NCBI GenBank assembly: GCA_020056125.1
Contig: JAGVIJ010000016.1
Location: forward strand, 1 to 14,502
Length of the DNA stretch: 14,502 bases
From: a bacterium
GTDB taxonomy: Bacteria; Patescibacteriota; Patescibacteriia; 2-12-FULL-60-25
Direction of reading: 5' to 3'
The notes beneath the pieces were generated by a model. That model was not told the origin of the DNA. It saw only the letters and a program-made list of their open reading frames with translations, and did not search any database. The position numbers and the translations under genes are program-made. Shown piece after piece: positions 1-7,084 of the stretch. Position 1 is the first letter of the stretch. The number at the start of each line of letters is the position of its first letter.

Positions 1-1184
1 ACCGCGCCAAAACCGGAGAGCGTTTGTTGGCTTTGGCGTCGCGCCGCGGACCGGTCGGAGATAAAACCAATTTCACTTTCCGCGGGCTAGTGGCGTTTCG
101 CGATCCGTTGCGGCCATCCATCAAAGCCGCGGTGGAACACACGCGAGCTTTAGGAATTAAAACCATCATTGTTACGGGCGATCATCAAGGCACAGCCGAG
201 GCCGTAGCGCGCGAAGCCGGTATTTTGCGGCCGGGCGAAAAAATTATCACGGGCGATGAAATCGCTAAACTAAGACCCGCGGAATTGGAAAAAATCCTGG
301 ACCAGATCAGCGTGTTTGCGCGGGTTCTGCCGGAACAAAAAGTACAAATACTGAATCTGTATAAAAAACAAGGCCACGTGGTGGCAGTGACCGGCGATGG
401 GGTGAACGATGGTCCGGCGCTTAAGGCCGCAGATATTGGCGTGGCCGTGGGTTCGGGCACCGAGGTGGCTAAAGGCGCGGCGGATTTGATTATTTTGGAT
501 GATAATTTTGAAACCCTGGTGGCGGCCGTGGAAGAGGGGCGACGCATTCTGGGCAATATTCAAAAAACCATTGTGTATTTATTATCCAATGCCTCGAATG
601 AGTTGTTTTTAATCGGCGGTTCGCTGATTGCCGGGCTAGCCCTACCGATTAACGCCCTGCAAATTCTGTTTGTGAATTTTTTCTCGGACAGCTTTCCGGC
701 CGTGGCCTTTGCCTTTGAATCGGGCGTGGATAACACAGCGTCGCGCCTCGGACGCCAAGCGTCAATCTTCAATAAAAAAATAAAAGTTCTTATTTTGGGC
801 GTGGGTACAGGCACCAGCGCCTTCCTCTTTATATTGTACACGTGGCTGCTCGCTCGCGGTTATCAGCCGGAAATTGTGCGCACCTTTATCTTCGCTTCCT
901 TTTCCCTGTACTCGTTGTTTGCGGCCTTTGCCCTGCGCAGTTTGGAAGTCAGTATTTTTAGATACAATCTGTTTGCCAATAAATTTTTAACCGGCGGCGT
1001 GCTTATTGGTACAGCCTTAACTGCGGCGGCCATCTACTTGCCATTCATGCAAACCATCCTCAAAACCACAGCCCTGCCTTTGAACTGGGTGGGCGGAGTC
1101 ATTGCCTTGGCCGCGTTAAATATCCTGTTGGTGGAAATGATTAAATGGATTTTTCGCACACGAACGGGTAGCCGCACCCTTTAG
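1..1184 (+). CDS. P-type cation-transporting ATPase, C-terminal part (5' end outside window)
   Basis: ATP-driven cation pump of the inner membrane, probably of the P2 (Ca2+-like) class. The reading frame is open from the first bases, so the start, the A-domain, the DKTG phosphorylation site and TM1-4 lie upstream. Visible P-domain motifs are DPLRP, VTGD and the hinge motif TGDGVNDGPALKAADIG. Six hydrophobic segments follow, as expected for TM5-TM10. By eye, TM5 (LLSNASNE) keeps the Glu equivalent to SERCA E771, and TM6 (FVNFFSDSFP) keeps the Asn and Asp equivalent to N796 and D800, with Ser for T799. This favours a Ca2+/Mn2+-type substrate over Na/K or heavy metals, but the ion is inferred. 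The TAG stop lies inside the following terminator hairpin. The gene converges on trmD. The family call is firm; the specificity is tentative. Confidence 0.93.
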   Translation, partial: RAKTGERLLALASRRGPVGDKTNFTFRGLVAFRDPLRPSIKAAVEHTRALGIKTIIVTGDHQGTAEAVAREAGILRPGEKIITGDEIAKLRPAELEKILDQISVFARVLPEQKVQILNLYKKQGHVVAVTGDGVNDGPALKAADIGVAVGSGTEVAKGAADLIILDDNFETLVAAVEEGRRILGNIQKTIVYLLSNASNELFLIGGSLIAGLALPINALQILFVNFFSDSFPAVAFAFESGVDNTASRLGRQASIFNKKIKVLILGVGTGTSAFLFILYTWLLARGYQPEIVRTFIFASFSLYSLFAAFALRSLEVSIFRYNLFANKFLTGGVLIGTALTAAAIYLPFMQTILKTTALPLNWVGGVIALAALNILLVEMIKWIFRTRTGSRTL

Positions 1185-1195
1185 GGTGCGTTTTT
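1173..1195 (+). terminator. Intrinsic terminator of the ATPase gene
   Basis: A 7-bp perfect stem (CGCACCC/GGGTGCG) with a TTTA loop is followed directly by TTTTT. The ATPase stop codon TAG (1182-1184) sits across the loop and the start of the 3' arm, so translation to the last codon overlaps the terminator. Confidence 0.85.
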
Positions 1196-1199
1196 AACG

Positions 1200-1220
1200 C
1201 GCCTCGCCAACGGCGGGGCG
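1200..1220 (-). terminator. GC-rich hairpin just after the trmD stop
   Basis: A 9-bp stem, CGCCTCGCC/GGCGGGGCG with one T-G pair and an AAC loop, begins one base past the trmD stop on the minus strand. The T-tract after it is poor (CGTTAAAAACG), so it may be a weak terminator or a 3'-end stabiliser rather than a classical intrinsic terminator. Confidence 0.45.
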
Positions 1221-1221
1221 A

Positions 1222-1926
1222 TTACCGTGGATTCTTATCTTGTTGTTCGCTGCGCCACTTTTCAATTTCTGCGTGATTGCCTGAAAGCAAAACTTTGGGT
1301 ACTTTCCAGCCCAGATAATTTTCCGGTCGCGTGTATTGCGGATATTCCAACGATGTCCCATCGGTCCACGACTCTTTGATTAAAGATTCCTTTTTGCCCA
1401 AGACACCCGGACGCAAACGCGCAATCGCATCGATCATCACCAGGCTGGCTAATTCCCCGCCGGTCATGACATACGGACCGATGGATAATTCCTCATCCGC
1501 CAGTTTGGCGGCTACGCGCTCATCCACGCCTTCGTAGTGGCCGCAGAGAAATACCAGATGATCATATTTTGATAAACGCCGCGCATCTTGTTGGGTAAAA
1601 AGTTTGCCCTTGGCGCTAGTCAGAACTATGCGCGCTTTTTTCCCGGCTACAGTTTTTTTGCCGGTTTTAGTCAGCGCTTTTAAATCCATCAGCGCCTCAT
1701 GGAACGGCGCAGGCTTCATAACCATGCCCGAGCCTCCGCCATACGGACGATCATCCACGGTCTTGCGCTGATCATGCGTCCACCGGCGCAACTGATGCAC
1801 GCGCACGTCCAATAATTTGGACTTTTTAGCGCGGCCTAAAATTGATGTCTCGGTATAACCCGGAAACATCTCGGGAAAAATTGTTAGGACATCGACGATC
1901 ATTTTTTTCTTATTGTTGCGCGGCAT
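1222..1926 (-). CDS. trmD: tRNA (guanine-N1-)-methyltransferase TrmD
   Basis: Methylates G37 next to the anticodon of tRNAs using S-adenosylmethionine, which prevents +1 frameshifting. Family motifs are clear: IFPEMF, TVDDRPYGGGSGM, the knot region LCGHYEGVDER and LSIGPYVMTGGE, then YTRPE and LLSGNHAEIEKW. R170 matches the catalytic Arg154 of H. influenzae TrmD. The residue aligned without gaps to catalytic Asp169 is Glu (E185, in KESWTDG). The protein ends soon after the HAEIEKW segment and lacks the roughly 30-40 residue C-terminal part of the 246-255 aa proteobacterial enzymes, including the RRPELL segment. The alternative start is the internal ATG at 1902 (MIVDVL). I keep 1926 because a -10 box lies 11 bases upstream of it. 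In many bacteria trmD lies in the rpsP operon; here rimM and rplS are missing. Confidence 0.95.
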   Translation of the reverse strand: MPRNNKKKMIVDVLTIFPEMFPGYTETSILGRAKKSKLLDVRVHQLRRWTHDQRKTVDDRPYGGGSGMVMKPAPFHEALMDLKALTKTGKKTVAGKKARIVLTSAKGKLFTQQDARRLSKYDHLVFLCGHYEGVDERVAAKLADEELSIGPYVMTGGELASLVMIDAIARLRPGVLGKKESLIKESWTDGTSLEYPQYTRPENYLGWKVPKVLLSGNHAEIEKWRSEQQDKNPR

Positions 1927-1937
1927 AAATTTTATTT

Positions 1938-1966
1938 ATCATACGCTGCTCCTGACTAAAAAACAA
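1938..1966 (-). promoter_or_regulatory. Candidate trmD promoter, near-leaderless
   Basis: On the minus strand, TTGTTT (1961-1966) and TATGAT (1938-1943) are separated by 17 bases. The -10 box matches 5 of 6 consensus bases; the -35 box is weak and coincides with the T-tract of the preceding terminator. The predicted start would be only a few bases before the ATG at 1926. This could restore transcription of trmD after the terminator. Confidence 0.45.
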
Positions 1967-1993
1967 ACCCCGCTCTGCTAGCAGGGCGGGGTT
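1958..1993 (-). terminator. Strong, probably bidirectional terminator between khpA and trmD
   Basis: The inverted repeat has arms 1966-1978 and 1981-1993 (AACCCCGCTCTGC pairing with GCAGGGCGGGGTT, one T-G pair). On the minus strand it is followed by TTTGTTTTTT, a good T-tract. On the plus strand it is followed by GTTTTTG. It should end most rpsP-khpA transcripts before trmD. Confidence 0.85.
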
Positions 1994-2006
1994 GTTTTTG
2001 CGATTG

Positions 2007-2375
2007 TTATATTCCCAGATCAGCCAAATCTTGATCTGTGACTAAGCCACCGCTGGTAGCTTCTTCGCGCGGCTTTTCAACTTGTTGCGCCATGCGTGAA
2101 GCTTGATGTTCGCGACGTTGCTCATCGGGCTCGTAAATCTTCAGATTCACGCGAGCATTTTCTTTAGCGCCCACAATTTTGAGCAAGGTGCGCAAAGCGC
2201 GAGCTGTTTGGCCTTGGCGGCCTACGACATACCCCATATCCTCCTGATTGATGTGGAGGGTTATGAGCACGCCACGTTCATCGACGGTACGTTCTGTCTT
2301 CACGTCATCCGGGTGATTCACGATGGATCTCACCACGCTTTCAATGAACTCCTGATCGTTATGCTTTTCTGCCAT
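2007..2375 (-). CDS. khpA: KH-domain RNA-binding protein KhpA
   Basis: Small cytoplasmic RNA-binding protein of the KhpA/YlqC (UPF0109) family, which in Gram-positive bacteria pairs with KhpB/Jag and influences cell elongation and division. A single KH fold covers about residues 10-85, with the GxxG loop GRQG at 52-55 followed by TARALRTLLKI. The 122-aa length exceeds the usual 75-85 aa because of a charged C-terminal tail (EPDEQRREHQ onward), which is probably disordered. Its position just after rpsP is the standard location for this family. There is no clear Shine-Dalgarno before the ATG. The stop is 13 bases from the downstream terminator. Confidence 0.9.
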   Translation of the reverse strand: MAEKHNDQEFIESVVRSIVNHPDDVKTERTVDERGVLITLHINQEDMGYVVGRQGQTARALRTLLKIVGAKENARVNLKIYEPDEQRREHQASRMAQQVEKPREEATSGGLVTDQDLADLGI

Positions 2376-2398
2376 ATCGGCAAAATTAATGTGTTATA

Positions 2399-2431
2399 GA
2401 GAGATTTGGACGCATGTCGTCCGTGTCTCTC
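2399..2431 (-). other. Hairpin in the rpsP-khpA intergenic region
   Basis: Outer arms GAGAGA/TCTCTC and inner arms GGACG/CGTCC are separated by a symmetric 3x3 internal loop (TTT opposite GTG), with a 5-base loop. No T-tract follows on the minus strand, so it is unlikely to be a terminator. It could be an RNA processing or stabilising structure. Its function is not shown by the sequence. Confidence 0.5.
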
Positions 2432-2473
2432 GCGAACGCGATCGTATCATGCTGACTTTAAAAGATCAAATCT

Positions 2474-2845
2474 TTAAGCTGCGGCTACCGGAGTCGGAGT
2501 CTCCACCGGTGCGGTGGCCGGTTCAGCCTTTTTATTCGCGGCGCGTTCTTTATCGATTTTTTCTTGGCGGCGCGCAGTGATTCTAACCTTGCGGCGTTTT
2601 TCGCCTTGCACGATTTTTTGATCCACCAACAAATTCCAAACCGTATCTGTGGCTTGAGCGCCCTTGGACAACCAAGATTTAATCCGATCCACTTTGAAAT
2701 TCAGGGTAGCGGGTTGAGTGCGGGGGTTAAAATTACCCAAAATCTCCAAGGCCTTGCCCCAGGGATCACGCGCTCGGTCAGTAACAATCAGCCGATAAAT
2801 AGGCTGTTTGCGCTTGCCAACTCTGGATAAACGAATACTTAACAT
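2474..2845 (-). CDS. rpsP: 30S ribosomal protein bS16
   Basis: Component of the small ribosomal subunit needed for 30S assembly. The conserved core begins MLSIRLSRVGKRKQP and continues with YRLIVTDRARDPWG, LEILGNFNP and VDRIKSWLSKGAQATDTV. The open frame extends 28 codons further upstream without family similarity, and the promoter lies inside that extension, so the start at 2845 is chosen. At 123 aa it is longer than the typical 80-90 aa because of a basic and then Ala/Pro/Thr-rich C-terminal tail ending PVETPTPVAAA. No Shine-Dalgarno is visible. It is the first gene of the rpsP-khpA unit. Confidence 0.96.
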   Translation of the reverse strand: MLSIRLSRVGKRKQPIYRLIVTDRARDPWGKALEILGNFNPRTQPATLNFKVDRIKSWLSKGAQATDTVWNLLVDQKIVQGEKRRKVRITARRQEKIDKERAANKKAEPATAPVETPTPVAAA

Positions 2846-2900
2846 GTTGATTGATATATGAAGAATGAAACGGGGAAAATGAGCTCTTGACGGTGACAGG

Positions 2901-2929
2901 ATAATAGGAAAAATCGCGGTTTTTGTCAA
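2901..2929 (-). promoter_or_regulatory. Strong sigma70-type promoter for rpsP
   Basis: On the minus strand, TTGACA (2924-2929) and TATTAT (2901-2906) are separated by exactly 17 bases; the -35 is perfect and the -10 matches 5 of 6. Transcription would begin near 2894 and give a leader of about 49 bases before rpsP. It lies just downstream of the gdhA stop. Confidence 0.85.
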
Positions 2930-2947
2930 CCTATCCCGCCTTAGACA

Positions 2948-4165
2948 CTAGGTTACAGCCTGCATGCGCTCCAATGCCACGATAAACGCAGCTTGCCGAT
3001 AAGACACGCCAAATTTTTCAGCCGCGGCTATCACCTCGCCGCTTGCTTTGTCCATCAGCTCTTTTAACTGCGCCAAGACCCGTTCTTCGCTCCAATGTTC
3101 GCCCTGTTTGTTTTGTAGCCACTCCAAATACGACACAGCTACGCCTCCGGAATTCACCAAAACATCGGGCACTACAGGCACGCCGCGTTCTTTGAAGATC
3201 ACATCAGCTTCGGGCGTAGTCGGACCGTTAGCCAGTTCCAGCACCATGCGGCATTTCATATTCTGCGCGCGATCAGCGGTCAGAGTATTTTCCAAAGACG
3301 AAGGCGCAAGCACTCCGCACTCTAAACGGAAAAATTCATCATCAGATATGTCGCGGCTGCCCGGAAAGCCCGCGATTTTAGAGCCGGCCTTTTTGAAATC
3401 AATCAGCGCCGGTATATCTAAACCGTTATCGTTCAGTATTGCGCCCTTGGAGTCAGCCACGGCCACCACGCGATAACCATGCGTGAAGAATTGTCGCGCG
3501 ATTTCCTGACCCGCATTGCCAAATCCATGCACAGCCACGCGCGTGGTCTCGGGCGCTAAATTGTGCCGATTGCGAAACGCTTCAAACACATAAAACGCGC
3601 CTTGGCCCGTGGCACGGCCGCGACCCTCGGATCCGCCTTGTGAAATTGATTTGCCCGTGACTACGGCGCGCGCCGCATGGCCTACCATTTTTTCATATTC
3701 ATCCACCAACCAATCCATAATTTGCGGCGTGGTATTAACGTCAGGCGCCGGCACGTCTTTATCCGGCCCGATGGTATCCGCGATGGCTCGCGTAAAAGCG
3801 CGGGTCAGCCGCTCCAGTTCGGCCGCTGACAAATCTTTGGGGTTGATGGTGATACCGCCTTTACCGCCGCCCATGGGAATATTCACTACGGCGCATTTGA
3901 TGGCCATCCAAAAAGCCAAGGCTTTAACCTCGTCTAAATCCACTTGGGCATGAAAGCGCAAACCGCCCTTATACGGGCCGCGCAAACTGGAATATTGCAC
4001 GCGATAACCGTGGAATAAGCGCGTGGCGCCATCGTCCATCTTAACCGAAAAATCCACTTCGATAACGCGCTCGGGTTTTTGCAAGCGCTGATGAATCCCT
4101 GCGGGCAAATTAATGGTTTGAGCCGCGGCCTCAAGTTGAGCCATAGCGTTTTGAAAAGCTGACAT
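2948..4165 (-). CDS. gdhA: Glutamate dehydrogenase (Glu/Leu/Phe/Val dehydrogenase family)
   Basis: Cytoplasmic enzyme interconverting glutamate with 2-oxoglutarate and ammonia. The N-terminal substrate domain shows GPYKGGLRFH (K66), K90, PMGGGKGGI with catalytic K102, and PAPDVNT with D142. The Rossmann domain has AVHGFGNAG (212-219) and ADSKG (237-241) at the end of the second strand, where the Asp suggests NAD use rather than strict NADP. The segment NSGGVAVSYLEW is typical of hexameric GDH. The 405-aa length is close to the family norm (about 410-420). It starts 10 bases after the ddl stop, so it is probably co-transcribed with ddl. No Shine-Dalgarno is visible. Glutamate is the most likely substrate, but leucine or other specificity is not excluded. 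Confidence 0.94.
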   Translation of the reverse strand: MSAFQNAMAQLEAAAQTINLPAGIHQRLQKPERVIEVDFSVKMDDGATRLFHGYRVQYSSLRGPYKGGLRFHAQVDLDEVKALAFWMAIKCAVVNIPMGGGKGGITINPKDLSAAELERLTRAFTRAIADTIGPDKDVPAPDVNTTPQIMDWLVDEYEKMVGHAARAVVTGKSISQGGSEGRGRATGQGAFYVFEAFRNRHNLAPETTRVAVHGFGNAGQEIARQFFTHGYRVVAVADSKGAILNDNGLDIPALIDFKKAGSKIAGFPGSRDISDDEFFRLECGVLAPSSLENTLTADRAQNMKCRMVLELANGPTTPEADVIFKERGVPVVPDVLVNSGGVAVSYLEWLQNKQGEHWSEERVLAQLKELMDKASGEVIAAAEKFGVSYRQAAFIVALERMQAVT

Positions 4166-4175
4166 AATAAATTTT

Positions 4176-5183
4176 TTATTTACTTTTAGTCCGCCGCAGG
4201 GTATGCGGCAGTGATTTAGCGAAAGCGTTTTGGATAATACAATCGAGCATTTCTGAAAACGAAATCCCAGCCACAGATGCCGCTTGGGGCAGTAAACTCA
4301 TTTTAGTCATTCCGGGTATCGTATTGGTTTCTAAAATATAAAATAAGTTGTGCGCTAATATAAAATCTGAGCGCGACATTCCGGAACATCCTAATGCCTG
4401 ATGAGCCGACACGGCTTGCTGTTGGAGTATTTTTATTTGACTCGATGTGAGATTAGGCGGTGTGATCTCTTGACTCTGACCAAAAACATATTTTGATTTG
4501 TAATCAAATAGACCCTGTCTCCGAGGAATAATCTCGGTTGGCGGTAAAGGCCGAGGATTGCCACGGCCATCTTCAAGAATACCACAAGTAAATTCACGGC
4601 CAGCAATATATTTTTGTATGATTGCTGAATCGCCTTCCTTAAGGATCCGCCCGACAGCCAACCGGGCGGTGCGAAAATTATGCACAATTTGCACGCCCAA
4701 ACTTGATCCGCCATGACAGGGTTTTATGATTGCAGGAAATGAAAATTTATCAAACAAACCATATTCAGATCGTTTTAAAATATGGATGAAGGAAGGAACT
4801 TCCAGTCCAGAATGTTGAAAAAGTATATTGGCAGCCGCTTTATTCATGGCTATAGCAGATGATTCGCAATTTGAACCAGTATAAGGAAGACTGATTGCAT
4901 CAAACATCGCTTGAATCTGACCATCTTCACCAAAACGGCCGTGAAGCGCAATGAATCCTATATCAAATTTTGCATGTTCAATGTATGCCAAGGCCTGGCC
5001 AGAAAGTAGCAGCTGTTTTAAATGACCAAATTTCCAGCTGCCATCTTGATTGACCGTCGCTACACATATGTCATATTGCGAAGTATCAAGTGAATTAACT
5101 ATTGCGGCGCCTGAATTTAACGACACCTCACGTTCGCTTGATATACCGCCTTGTATGAGTAGAATGCGCAGTTTATTTGGCAT
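4176..5183 (-). CDS. ddl: D-alanine--D-alanine ligase
   Basis: ATP-grasp ligase that makes the D-Ala-D-Ala dipeptide for peptidoglycan precursors. Motifs in order: QGGISSEREVS (11-21), ALHGRFGEDGQ (79-89), PYTGSNCESSAIAMNK (100-115), KPCHGGSSLG (154-163), FDYKSKY with Y228, GMSRSDF with D273, and ETNTIPGMTKMSLLPQ with E285 and N287. The 335-aa length is normal. It begins 4 bases after the stop of the upstream 52-aa gene, with gdhA 10 bases downstream. The gene is much more AT-rich than its neighbours: five 60-base lines sampled gave 110 G+C of 300, about 37%. Comparable gdhA and infB lines give 52-60%. This suggests a different origin. The function call is firm. Confidence 0.95.
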   Translation of the reverse strand: MPNKLRILLIQGGISSEREVSLNSGAAIVNSLDTSQYDICVATVNQDGSWKFGHLKQLLLSGQALAYIEHAKFDIGFIALHGRFGEDGQIQAMFDAISLPYTGSNCESSAIAMNKAAANILFQHSGLEVPSFIHILKRSEYGLFDKFSFPAIIKPCHGGSSLGVQIVHNFRTARLAVGRILKEGDSAIIQKYIAGREFTCGILEDGRGNPRPLPPTEIIPRRQGLFDYKSKYVFGQSQEITPPNLTSSQIKILQQQAVSAHQALGCSGMSRSDFILAHNLFYILETNTIPGMTKMSLLPQAASVAGISFSEMLDCIIQNAFAKSLPHTLRRTKSK

Positions 5184-5187
5184 AAAA

Positions 5188-5346
5188 TTAACCGGTTATA
5201 AAGCCTACTCGTTTTTCGGCAATCATTTTATCTAAATTTTGAATTTGTTCTTTTATTTCCGTCTCTAGCCAAAAGGATAAACGCTTGGATTCGAAATTCA
5301 CCTCTTTGCCTTGTTTATCTAAATATGGTTTCATCGCTTCGGACAT
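5188..5346 (-). CDS. Small hypothetical protein, 52 aa, coupled to ddl
   Basis: A short ORF read on the minus strand from ATG at 5346 to TAA at 5188. It begins MSEAMKPYLDKQGKEV and ends AEKRVGFITG. It is charged and helical in appearance (FWLETEIKEQIQNLDKMIAE), with no signal peptide or membrane segment. It fills an otherwise empty gap: it starts 18 bases after the 249-aa gene and its stop is only 4 bases before the ddl ATG, which is typical of translational coupling. It shares the low G+C of ddl. No Shine-Dalgarno is seen, and M5 is an alternative start. I do not recognise the family and give it no function. Confidence 0.6.
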   Translation of the reverse strand: MSEAMKPYLDKQGKEVNFESKRLSFWLETEIKEQIQNLDKMIAEKRVGFITG

Positions 5347-5364
5347 ACAAATGAAAAATAAAAA

Positions 5365-6114
5365 TTATCCGAAATTTAGAAGTGGTTTATCTTTAACCGC
5401 TACCACGAGCAGGGCATCCTGTTCCGGAAAGTCGGGCAAAACATAGAATCGCGTGTGTCCCAGTCCATAACCCACTAAATTTTTAAATGCGCGATTCAAA
5501 GCTGAAATTTTGGCTGCGCTCCGGTTCCGAATTTCATCTTGACGCGGCTCCTCGGGTTCGTCAAATGACGGCCAGGTTGCGCGGACAAAAGAATACGCTT
5601 GAACCGGACAGCCGGTTTCCCGCTCATCCGTCAAAAACACCGCATCCTGTTCGACTTGCTGGGGATGATTCAAAATATCGCGCAGCACCGCGTGTTCCAT
5701 GAGCTGAATCGATCCATCGGAAAATGAGTCGGGCGCGTCCTGGGGCGAAAAATGCAACAACTCCGGCGTAACCCAGCGCACATTCAAACCCTGATGTTCA
5801 AACAAATGCGGGCCAAGCATAAACAAGCCGCGCTCCCATAAACTGCAGAGAGTTTCATCCGGACGCGCGCGCACCACGGCCGCGGGATAGGCCGGCTGTC
5901 GCTCGCCGGATTCGAATCTTAAACGCGGAACGCTCAAAGAAACCGGCTGTCTCTTTTCGCGCAATAATCTTTTTTCCCAGGCTAGCCAGTGCGCCACGCG
6001 TTCTTCCTCGCGCAAATTTTGGAGCAGTCGTTCCAATTTAATTTCAGCCGGTAAAAATACGCCCTCGGCTTTGTTTTGCCATTGCTGAACAAAAAAATTT
6101 TTGTCCTCTGACAT
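5365..6114 (-). CDS. Hypothetical protein, 249 aa
   Basis: I do not recognise this protein. The start is set at ATG 6114 (MSEDKNFFVQQW); a GTG at 6132 would add six residues. The N-terminal ~60 residues are charged and likely helical (LERLLQNLREEERVAHWLAWEKRLLREK). The middle contains aromatic and acidic stretches (ERGLFMLGPHLFEHQG, HFSPQDAPDSF). The C-terminal part has an acidic linker (FDEPEEPRQDEIRNRS) followed by two strand-like segments (TRFYVLPDF, ALLVVAVKD). There is no signal peptide, membrane segment or catalytic motif that I can name. It lies 42 bases after trxB and 18 bases before the 52-aa gene, so it is probably in the same transcript. Its G+C (about 55% in a sampled line) matches the surrounding genome, unlike the next two genes. 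Confidence 0.75.
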   Translation of the reverse strand: MSEDKNFFVQQWQNKAEGVFLPAEIKLERLLQNLREEERVAHWLAWEKRLLREKRQPVSLSVPRLRFESGERQPAYPAAVVRARPDETLCSLWERGLFMLGPHLFEHQGLNVRWVTPELLHFSPQDAPDSFSDGSIQLMEHAVLRDILNHPQQVEQDAVFLTDERETGCPVQAYSFVRATWPSFDEPEEPRQDEIRNRSAAKISALNRAFKNLVGYGLGHTRFYVLPDFPEQDALLVVAVKDKPLLNFG

Positions 6115-6156
6115 GGAAAGATTTAACCGCACTTAACTTAATAAAAAAGCGCCGAA

Positions 6157-7080
6157 CTAAACTTCGCGCAACATCCTCTCCGCTTCAATGGCCGCCATGC
6201 ATCCGCTGCCTGCGGCAGTAATGGCCTGACGATAGACCGAATCTTGCACATCGCCCGCAGCCAAAATCCCGGGAAGGCTGGTTTGAGTCGTACCGGGCTT
6301 GGTTTTGATATAACCGTGCTCATCCAAATCCAAAATATTTTCAAACAGCTTGGTATTGGGAGCGTGTCCGATGGCCACGAACACGCCATCTGTCTCAAGC
6401 TCGCTAATTTCACCGGTCTGAACATCTTTGAGCTGGATGCCGGTCACGCGGGTGGCGTCTTGACCCAGAATCTCCAGCACCTCGGCATTGCGAATGATGC
6501 TAATTTTGGGTTGTTGCGCCACTCGATCTTGCATAATTTTAGACGCGCGAAAATTTTCACGCCGATGCACCAAAACCACTTGCGTGGCAAAACGCGTCAG
6601 GAACATAGCCTCCTCCATGGCCGCATCTCCGCCGCCCACCACCACCACTTTTTTATTCTTAAAGAAAAAACCATCGCACGTGGCGCAAGCTGATACGCCG
6701 CGGCCGTAAAATTTTTGTTCGCTCTCTATACCCAAACGCCGAGCTGATGCGCCCGTGGAAACAATCACCACATCAGCTTCGTAGATACGATTATTGGAAG
6801 TTACTTTAAAAGGTCGGGCGGAAAAATCCACTTGGTCAACGCGTTGAGAAAGTACTTCCGCGCCAAAACGCTTGGCCTGCGCGCGCATATGATCCATCAA
6901 GTCAGAACCTTGAATCCCCTCGGGAAAACCCGGAAAATTTTCCACGGCCGTGGTGGACATGAGTTGGCCGCCGGGTTCAGCGCCTTCAAAAACCACAGGC
7001 GCCAGTTCCGCTCGACCCGCATAAATCGCCGCAGTCCAACCTGCAGGTCCTGAACCAATAATAATTACTTTATGTGACAT
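6157..7080 (-). CDS. trxB: Thioredoxin-disulfide reductase
   Basis: FAD flavoenzyme that transfers electrons from NADPH to thioredoxin. It has an N-terminal FAD motif IIGSGPAGWTAAIYAGRA (7-24), the redox-active CATC at 132-135, an NADPH-binding GGGDAA at 149-154 with HRR at 172-174 (the basic pair reads the 2'-phosphate, so NADPH), and the C-terminal FAD motif AAGDVQD (274-280). The 307-aa length is typical. It starts 4 bases after the trxA stop, with AAGG about 9 bases upstream of the ATG inside the trxA end. trxA and trxB therefore form a complete thioredoxin system in one unit. Confidence 0.97.
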   Translation of the reverse strand: MSHKVIIIGSGPAGWTAAIYAGRAELAPVVFEGAEPGGQLMSTTAVENFPGFPEGIQGSDLMDHMRAQAKRFGAEVLSQRVDQVDFSARPFKVTSNNRIYEADVVIVSTGASARRLGIESEQKFYGRGVSACATCDGFFFKNKKVVVVGGGDAAMEEAMFLTRFATQVVLVHRRENFRASKIMQDRVAQQPKISIIRNAEVLEILGQDATRVTGIQLKDVQTGEISELETDGVFVAIGHAPNTKLFENILDLDEHGYIKTKPGTTQTSLPGILAAGDVQDSVYRQAITAAGSGCMAAIEAERMLREV

Positions 7081-7084
7081 ACTC

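Noticed and set aside
1897..1955. Leader peptide before trmD (ATG at 1943, MINKIYAAQQ) with AGGAG 6 bases upstream
   Set aside because: The reading frame is only 10 codons and its ATG lies within the likely -10 box of the trmD promoter, so the AGGAG would be transcribed only by read-through. The match is probably chance.
6244..6693. 149-aa open frame on the plus strand opposite trxB
   Set aside because: It is a shadow of the well-supported trxB gene, with no start signal and His-rich, unlikely composition.
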